Assembly (NCBI GenBank): GCA_000432895.1
Contig: FR889406.1
Coordinates: 51,091-89,419 of the forward strand
Direction of reading: 5' to 3'
Source: Firmicutes bacterium CAG:449
GTDB taxonomy: Bacteria; Bacillota_I; Bacilli_A; RFN20; CAG-449
Length of the DNA stretch: 38,329 nt
Under the pieces are notes generated by a model. The model saw nothing but the letters and a program-made list of their open reading frames with translations. It ran no database searches and was not told the DNA's origin. Position numbers and translations under genes: made by a program. Positions 33,126 through 38,329 of this stretch are shown one piece after another (the first letter of the stretch is position 1; every line of letters starts with the position of its first letter).

Positions 33126-33779
33126 CTAATTATTTACCCATTTTATTTCTTGTCTATTATGTTGTTTTAAAAATTCATTGGCTTTTTTAAAATGATTGTT
33201 ATTAAAAAAACCATGGTACGCTGATAATGGAGAAGGATGTGCCGAAGTTAAAATCAAATGATTTTTATTATGAATATATTTCATAACACTTTTTGCAGAA
33301 TTTCCCCATAAAATGAAAACTTTAGGATTATCATCATTATCCAAAACTTTAATAACATTTTCAATTAAAGTTTCATAACCATAATTTTGATGTGACATTG
33401 GTTCATTTTTTCTCACAGTTAATAATGAGTTTAACAATAAGACACCTTGTTTAGCTAGATATGTTAAATCACCATTATTTTTCATTTTAACATGATATTC
33501 ATTTTCAATTTCTTTAAAAATATTTTTTAAAGAAGGTGGTAGTACTTCATTTTCAGGAACTGAAAAAGCAAGCCCCATTGCTTGATGAGGATTATGATAA
33601 GGATCTTGCCCCATAATTACCACCTTAACATCATTAAAAGGTGTTAATTTAAAAGCATTATAAATAAGATTTAAAGGTGGATAAACAATTTTACAATTAT
33701 ATTCTTGTAAGACTTTTTCATGTAAATTTTGATAATAAGGTAACTCTCTTTGTGAGTTAAAAAAATCTTTCCATTCCAT
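33126..33779 (-). CDS. ung: Uracil-DNA glycosylase
   Basis: 217 residues of family 1 UDG, which removes uracil from DNA in base-excision repair. Catalytic water-activating Asp59 in GQDPYH (57-62), uracil-binding LAFSVP, LLLNSLLTV, and the minor-groove loop HPSPLSA (181-187) are intact. Starts one base after the upstream membrane-protein gene ends, so it is coupled to it. Confidence 0.96.
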   Translation of the reverse strand: MEWKDFFNSQRELPYYQNLHEKVLQEYNCKIVYPPLNLIYNAFKLTPFNDVKVVIMGQDPYHNPHQAMGLAFSVPENEVLPPSLKNIFKEIENEYHVKMKNNGDLTYLAKQGVLLLNSLLTVRKNEPMSHQNYGYETLIENVIKVLDNDDNPKVFILWGNSAKSVMKYIHNKNHLILTSAHPSPLSAYHGFFNNNHFKKANEFLKQHNRQEIKWVNN

Positions 33780-33780
33780 A

Positions 33781-35511
33781 TTATTTCACCTCAACATCAA
33801 GTGGTTTAGTTGGTTTAGTTATTTTTTCTTCTTCAAGTTGTTGTTTTTTTGCACTTGTTAATTTTTTTGTTCCTTTTTTAATTAAAACTTTATTATTTAC
33901 TTTTCTTTTTGAAAGAGCAGATGCTTTTGTTCTATTAATATGTCTAGAAGGAATATTTTTTTCTTCTTCACTCATTGATAAACTTTCTGAATTTGAAGTT
34001 TTAACAATATATTCTTTTGTTTGTTCATTATTAATAATTTCTATTGGCTTTATTGACTTTTTTTCTTGAATCTTTTTATCAATAATTAAAGGTTTTACAT
34101 ATTCTTTTAATTTATTAACTTTTTCTTCATTATTATTTTTTAAAGTAGAAACAATAACTTCTCTATCTTCATAATCTACAATAGTTGGAACTTGTTCATC
34201 ATTATACAATTTAACATTATTGTTTTCATCAATTACATCAACATTATATTTTTTTACTTTATCTTCAATATTAAGTGTTGTTTCTACTTGATATTTTTCA
34301 AAAGTTTCTTCTTTATCATCCAATGAATCATTATAATATGAATCCTCTTCTTCAATTGTTTCAATAACTGGTTCTTCTTCTAAAATGATATCTGTTTCTT
34401 CATCACCAACAAAACGAGTTTCTCTTCTTGATAATGGTTTTTGTAATTCATTATTATCTTCTTCAATAACACCTAAATCAGTAACACCAGTTGAAATATC
34501 ATCGATATAATTTTGTTCAGGTGTTTGATTTTTTATTTCTTTATTATTTTGTTTATTTGTTGATTCAGCAATCACATCAACATGATTATCAACTTCTGTA
34601 TCAATAACATTATCATTATATAATGTCCTATTTTTTTCAGATATACGATTTTCTTTTTTACTTCTTACCCAAGCTTTATATTCAATATCTTCTAACCTTT
34701 TTACATATTTTTGTTTTGCTTTTCTTGCTCTAATTCTTGCTCGATGTTTTCTATAAAATCCAGATGGGATAGTCCCAATTAACCATAATATTGATAAAAC
34801 TAAAACTATTGCAATTGCATAAACAATAATTTCTAATATTGAATTAGTAAAAAATCTATTAGCGACATTTTTAATATATATTCCAACAAAATTAGCTAGA
34901 TGAAAACCTACACTACCTAATTTTTCACCAAAAAAAGAATAATAATCAAAATGAAATAAATTATTACTCGCATTAGCATCAACAACTTCATTAAACCATT
35001 TTAAACCTAATTCATTCCCATTAAACACTTCATCATATCTTAGAAAAAATAAACCAACTAAAAAGCACAATTCAATAAGTAAAAAAAACAGTCTCCACCC
35101 AGGAAATCTTTTTTCATATAGTCGCCATTCAAATTTTGCTTTTTCTTCTTCAGTTAAAGAAATTTGTTGATTTTGTAAAGCATTTCTTAATCTTTTTTTT
35201 CTATTATGTTTTTGAATCAAAACAATGATTCCAAAAACTAATAAATAAACAATACTAAAAGCAATAAAAATAAGTCCAGCATAAATTAAAGGATGTAATT
35301 GGTCACCAGTTAAGTTTTCTTTAATAAAATCTAAATGAACATTAGAAAACAATTGAGCAAAGTTACTATAAAAATTTCTAACACTATTTAAAACACTTTC
35401 AAAAAAGGAATTAACTCCTATTAGTGCATTATAAATAGTATTGACTTCTGCACAAATACTGATTCCAAAATAAACAATAAATATTACTATTAAACCAATA
35501 AATCTTTTCAT
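33781..35511 (-). CDS. Membrane protein with long charged cytoplasmic tail
   Basis: 576 residues of no family I recognise. Hydrophobic helices at about 3-21, 75-98, 140-157 and 228-249. A basic stretch (RKHRARIRARKAKQKYVKR, about 258-276) follows the last helix, then about 300 hydrophilic residues rich in Glu, Asp, Asn and Lys without predicted fold. The last 40 residues are Lys/Arg-rich. The gene has its own promoter and leads an operon with ung and the hydrolase. The tail might be a scaffold or bind nucleic acid or envelope machinery; that is speculation. Confidence 0.65.
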   Translation of the reverse strand: MKRFIGLIVIFIVYFGISICAEVNTIYNALIGVNSFFESVLNSVRNFYSNFAQLFSNVHLDFIKENLTGDQLHPLIYAGLIFIAFSIVYLLVFGIIVLIQKHNRKKRLRNALQNQQISLTEEEKAKFEWRLYEKRFPGWRLFFLLIELCFLVGLFFLRYDEVFNGNELGLKWFNEVVDANASNNLFHFDYYSFFGEKLGSVGFHLANFVGIYIKNVANRFFTNSILEIIVYAIAIVLVLSILWLIGTIPSGFYRKHRARIRARKAKQKYVKRLEDIEYKAWVRSKKENRISEKNRTLYNDNVIDTEVDNHVDVIAESTNKQNNKEIKNQTPEQNYIDDISTGVTDLGVIEEDNNELQKPLSRRETRFVGDEETDIILEEEPVIETIEEEDSYYNDSLDDKEETFEKYQVETTLNIEDKVKKYNVDVIDENNNVKLYNDEQVPTIVDYEDREVIVSTLKNNNEEKVNKLKEYVKPLIIDKKIQEKKSIKPIEIINNEQTKEYIVKTSNSESLSMSEEEKNIPSRHINRTKASALSKRKVNNKVLIKKGTKKLTSAKKQQLEEEKITKPTKPLDVEVK

Positions 35512-35534
35512 TTTTTATGATTCCTTATATTAAA

Positions 35535-35563
35535 AGTATAATAAAGAAAAACTAATTAATCAA
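35535..35563 (-). promoter_or_regulatory. Promoter of membrane protein-ung operon
   Basis: On the minus strand TTGATT (35563-35558), 17-bp spacer, TATACT (35540-35535), followed by an AAGGA ribosome binding site before the ATG at 35511. Confidence 0.65.
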
Positions 35564-35599
35564 GCAAGATTTTTTTACACTAAAAACCTTATAGCAATT

Positions 35600-35623
35600 A
35601 AAAAGTTGTCTTTTAAAGACAAC
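35600..35623 (-). terminator. Terminator of secG-rnr-smpB operon
   Basis: GTTGTCTT and AAGACAAC (arms 35605-35612 and 35616-35623) with a three-base loop, followed on the minus strand by TTTTTAATT, immediately after the smpB stop. No tmRNA gene is seen in the gap to 35511. Confidence 0.8.
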
Positions 35624-35630
35624 CCCAAAA

Positions 35631-36092
35631 TTAATATCTATTATGATTTTTAATGCTAGAATCAACTTCTTTTTTTATTGATTTAGTTTTTTCAGTTTCT
35701 CTTTTGTCAAAAAGTTTTTTACCCTTTGCTAAAGCTATCTCAACTTTAGCTCTTCCTTTAAGTAAATACACTTTTGTAGGAACAATAGTAAAACCTTTTT
35801 CTTGAACTTTTTTTGCATATTTATAGATTTCTTGTTTATGAAGTAACAATTTTCTAGTTCTTAATTGGTCGTGATTAAAAATATTACCTTTATCATATGG
35901 AGGAATATTCATATTTAAAAGAAACATTTCTCCATTTTTACAAATAATATAAGCATCATTTAAAGAACCACCATTCTTTCTTAATGATTTAATTTCCGTT
36001 CCTTTTAAAGCAATTCCACATTCAAGAAAATCACTTAAAAAATATTCATAATGTGCTTTTTTATTGTTTACGACGATTTTTGTATCTTCCAT
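35631..36092 (-). CDS. smpB: SsrA-binding protein SmpB
   Basis: 153 residues from ATG 36092, chosen because AAAGGTGA lies five bases before it; an in-frame GTG at 36101 sits within that ribosome binding site. Typical SmpB motifs are present: NKKAHYEYFLSDFLECGIALKGTEIKSLR, split here as NKKAHYEY and GTEIKSLRKNGGSL, then PYDKGN and the conserved basic tail (KGRAKVEIALAKGKKLFDKR). It delivers tmRNA to stalled ribosomes. It overlaps the rnr 3' end by 32 bp, so it is coupled to RNase R, its partner in degrading the faulty mRNA. Confidence 0.95.
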   Translation of the reverse strand: MEDTKIVVNNKKAHYEYFLSDFLECGIALKGTEIKSLRKNGGSLNDAYIICKNGEMFLLNMNIPPYDKGNIFNHDQLRTRKLLLHKQEIYKYAKKVQEKGFTIVPTKVYLLKGRAKVEIALAKGKKLFDKRETEKTKSIKKEVDSSIKNHNRY

Positions 36093-38157
36093 GATTATCA
36101 CCTTTAATTATATTAAACGTTATTTGATATTTTTGCAAATCAACATTACAACATATTACTTTAACTTTTTTTCCTAAAGAAAATTCTTTTCCTTTTCTAA
36201 CTCCATATGCACGATATACTTCTTCATCAAAAATATAATAATCTCCAGAAATAGAATCAAAAGGTACAAAACCTTGTAATCCATTTTCAATTTCTACAAA
36301 CATTCCTTGGTTAGAAAAAGAAACAATCGTGGATAAATATTCTTCACCTAAATGATTTGCCATATATTTACAACATAATAATGACTCAACAGTTCTTTCA
36401 ATATTTAACGCTCTTCTTTCTCTAGTGGAACATAATTGACATTTTAAAGCTAAACTCACTTTATCTTCTTCAGAAGATTGTTTATTATTATGAACAATAT
36501 ATTTATCGATTAAGCGGTGAACCATTAAATCTGGATATCTTCTAATTGGCGAAGTAAAATGCGTATATGATTTACTTGCTAAACCAAAATGATGCTTATT
36601 AGAAATTGAATATTTAGCCTTTGCTAAGCATCTTAATAATAAGCTTGATAATACCACTCTATCTTCTTCTTTAACACTATTTAAATAATTTGCTAAATCT
36701 AAAGAAGTACAACTTAATGGATCAACATTGCATGGATATCCTTTTGATAAACTAATTCTTTGAAACGATTCAAGTTTTTTTGCTTTAGGTTGTTCATGAA
36801 TTCTAAACACCATATCTAATTTCATTTTTTCAATACTAGAAGCTACTATTTCATTTGCTTTAATCATTAAATCTTCAATTAATTTTTCACCAATATCTTG
36901 TTTTCTTTTTTCGATAGAAATAGGTGTTCCTTGTTCATCAAGATGAAAACTAAGTTCAGTTGATGACAAATTAAGTCCACCTTTTTTCTCTCTTTGTTTT
37001 CTAATAATATTACTTACTTCAGAAAGATTTATTAACATTGTTTCTAAATCATTATATTCTTGTTTATTATAACGCTCTTCATTCAAAAACTTATTCACAT
37101 AATTATATGTTAAACGATATTTTGAATTAATGACACCTTTACAAATATGTGTAGTTAAAATATGGCCTTGCTCATCAATAGAAAATAAACAACTTGTTAC
37201 AAGCCTATCTACATGTGGATTTAATGAGCATATTCCATTAGATAATTCAAAAGGAAGCATTGGTACTACCCGATCTTGAACATATAAAGATGTCGCTCTA
37301 TTTAACGCTTCTTTATCAAGAGGAGAATTTTCTTTAACATAATAAGAAACATCCGCAATATGAACTCCAACATAATAAATATCATCAACTTTACTAACTT
37401 CTACAGCATCATCAAAGTCTTTTGCGTCATCACCATCAATAGTAACAATTAAATGATCTCGATAATCTTCTCTATTTTTATAATCATTTTTTTTAACTTC
37501 ACTAGGAATATTTTTTACTTCATTAATAACATCTTCATTAAATTCAAGAGGTGCATTATTAAAAAGAATGATTCTTGTAACATCCATTCCAATATCATTT
37601 TTATGTCCTAAAATATTAATAACTTCCACTACAGATGAAGAAGAAGAAATCTTCTTAATTTTTGCTTCTACTATTTGATGATTTTTTATTTGTAAATCAC
37701 TATTAATTAAAAACAAAAAATCAGGTCGAGCAATTTTATCTACTTTTAAAACTTTTGTTGAGCCAAATACAACTACTTCACCCACTAAAATACTTCTTGC
37801 TCTTTTAGTAACTTTAACTACTTCATATTCATCTTTTTCACCAAAAGAAGAGATTTTCTTTAATAAAACTTTATCATCTAAAAAAGCATTTTTTAAATTA
37901 TTAATGCTAATATATAAATCTTCATCTTCACTAACATTAGCAAAAGCAAATTTTTCTTTAATAGAAATAATGACTGCCGGAATTAAATTCAATTCACTAG
38001 TTAAATAATAACGATTTTTAACTTTTTCAATTAAACCATCTTGTTCAAGTAATAATAAATACTCATTAATTACCTTTTTTTCCACATCAAATAAACTTAC
38101 AAGTTCATCGTAAGTAGGATGATTTTCTTTAATAATTCTTTTTATATTTTCAATCAT
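36061..38157 (-). CDS. rnr: Ribonuclease R
   Basis: 698 residues from ATG 38157, with GGGAG six bases upstream; a TTG four codons earlier overlaps that site. Domains in order: N-terminal winged helix (about 1-60), cold-shock OB folds (about 60-200), RNB catalytic domain with the metal-binding aspartates in IDGDDAKDFDDA (about 241-252) and a C-terminal S1 domain (about 610-690). It is a processive 3'-5' exoribonuclease able to unwind structure and acts with tmRNA-SmpB. Order secG-rnr-smpB is conserved in Bacilli. Confidence 0.96.
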   Translation of the reverse strand: MIENIKRIIKENHPTYDELVSLFDVEKKVINEYLLLLEQDGLIEKVKNRYYLTSELNLIPAVIISIKEKFAFANVSEDEDLYISINNLKNAFLDDKVLLKKISSFGEKDEYEVVKVTKRARSILVGEVVVFGSTKVLKVDKIARPDFLFLINSDLQIKNHQIVEAKIKKISSSSSVVEVINILGHKNDIGMDVTRIILFNNAPLEFNEDVINEVKNIPSEVKKNDYKNREDYRDHLIVTIDGDDAKDFDDAVEVSKVDDIYYVGVHIADVSYYVKENSPLDKEALNRATSLYVQDRVVPMLPFELSNGICSLNPHVDRLVTSCLFSIDEQGHILTTHICKGVINSKYRLTYNYVNKFLNEERYNKQEYNDLETMLINLSEVSNIIRKQREKKGGLNLSSTELSFHLDEQGTPISIEKRKQDIGEKLIEDLMIKANEIVASSIEKMKLDMVFRIHEQPKAKKLESFQRISLSKGYPCNVDPLSCTSLDLANYLNSVKEEDRVVLSSLLLRCLAKAKYSISNKHHFGLASKSYTHFTSPIRRYPDLMVHRLIDKYIVHNNKQSSEEDKVSLALKCQLCSTRERRALNIERTVESLLCCKYMANHLGEEYLSTIVSFSNQGMFVEIENGLQGFVPFDSISGDYYIFDEEVYRAYGVRKGKEFSLGKKVKVICCNVDLQKYQITFNIIKGDNHGRYKNRRKQ

Positions 38158-38171
38158 AATTTCTCCCAAAG

Positions 38172-38195
38172 AAAAAGGGCCTTTTTTCGACCCTT
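38172..38195 (-). terminator. Intra-operon terminator between secG and rnr
   Basis: On the minus strand AAGGGTC (38195-38189), seven-base loop, GGCCCTT (38181-38175), then TTTC; one pair is T-G. The stem starts in the secG stop codon region and ends eight bases before the rnr ribosome binding site, so it may reduce but not abolish read-through into rnr. Confidence 0.65.
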
Positions 38196-38329
38196 AGAAA
38201 TACTTAATAATTAAAGCAGCAAAGAAAAATAAAATTCCCATTATCAAGGTTAACCTTGAAACAATAACTTCACTACCTCTTTCTTTTGTTTTTGCAAAAA
38301 TATTCATTTTACTTGAACCAGTAATAGCA
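38194..38329 (-). CDS. secG: SecG preprotein translocase subunit, 3' end
   Basis: The last 45 codons of a gene that enters from the right edge. The translation GSSKMNIFAKTKERGSE, then a hydrophobic helix (LTLIMGILFFFAALIIKYF) up to the stop at 38194, is the typical SecG C-terminus: the Gly-rich cytoplasmic loop followed by the second membrane helix. SecG is the small accessory subunit of the SecYEG channel. Position directly before rnr and smpB supports the call. Confidence 0.82.
   Translation of the reverse strand, partial: AITGSSKMNIFAKTKERGSEVIVSRLTLIMGILFFFAALIIKYF

Noticed and set aside
35512..35630. tmRNA gene next to smpB
   Set aside because: The gap is too short and consists of a terminator and a promoter; no tRNA-like ends are visible.

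Overview
The window is very AT-rich, densely packed bacterial DNA. TGA is used as a stop codon (for example the ATGA overlap at 8739-8742), most genes have GGAG-type ribosome binding sites, and the block dnaX-ybaB-recR-tmk-holB-ricT-rsmI is the arrangement typical of Bacilli. The source is therefore a low-GC Bacillota of the Bacilli/Erysipelotrichia/uncultured gut 'RF39-like' kind that uses the standard code, not a TGA=Trp Mycoplasma. The exact lineage cannot be fixed from the sequence alone.

Layout. 1-1026 (minus) is a DUF6788 + AAA ATPase gene running off the left edge. 1444-5259 (minus) is a signalling operon: a 7TMR-DISM-like receptor with a degenerate kinase tail, a receiver + SARP-type winged-helix response regulator, and a LytS-type sensor kinase that is split by a one-base frameshift. 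5466-7586 (minus) is a very large prepilin-like surface protein. 7810-11457 (plus) encodes two ABC ATPases and one ABC-2 permease. 11563-17498 (plus) is the replication/repair/translation housekeeping block. 17499-18068 (minus) is a TetR regulator whose palindromic promoter site closely resembles a site in front of the ABC operon 10 kb away. 18172-19342 (plus) holds TerB-like and CmpB-like genes. 19400-21034 (minus) holds a DUF402 nucleotide phosphatase and a DUF3137-like membrane protein. 21154-21567 (plus) is a GerQ-like protein. 21760-22317 is a decayed AbiEii toxin remnant. 22479-24899 (plus) holds a zinc-ribbon membrane protein and a DUF3810 putative metalloprotease. 24878-26317 (minus) is an AlbA_2/HATPase regulator-like protein behind a consensus promoter with four exactly 20-bp-phased repeats. 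26555-27109 (plus) is hpt.

From 27106 to the right edge every gene is on the minus strand: cvpA-like, asd, copA, csoR, a DUF2188 gene, a small unknown gene, an alpha/beta hydrolase, ung, a large membrane protein with a charged tail, smpB, rnr and the 3' end of secG.

How the genes work together. CsoR, its textbook operator-promoter and CopA form a copper-export module; CopA carries a C-terminal CopZ-like domain that has its own internal ribosome binding site. secG-rnr-smpB is the usual secretion/trans-translation neighbourhood. DnaX and HolB supply clamp-loader subunits, RecR and Ung act in repair, and Tmk makes dTDP. I found no CRISPR array, tRNA, rRNA or intact insertion sequence. The most interesting material is regulatory: phased repeats, hairpins that cover start sites, a shared TetR operator, and a split-kinase/pseudokinase signalling operon.
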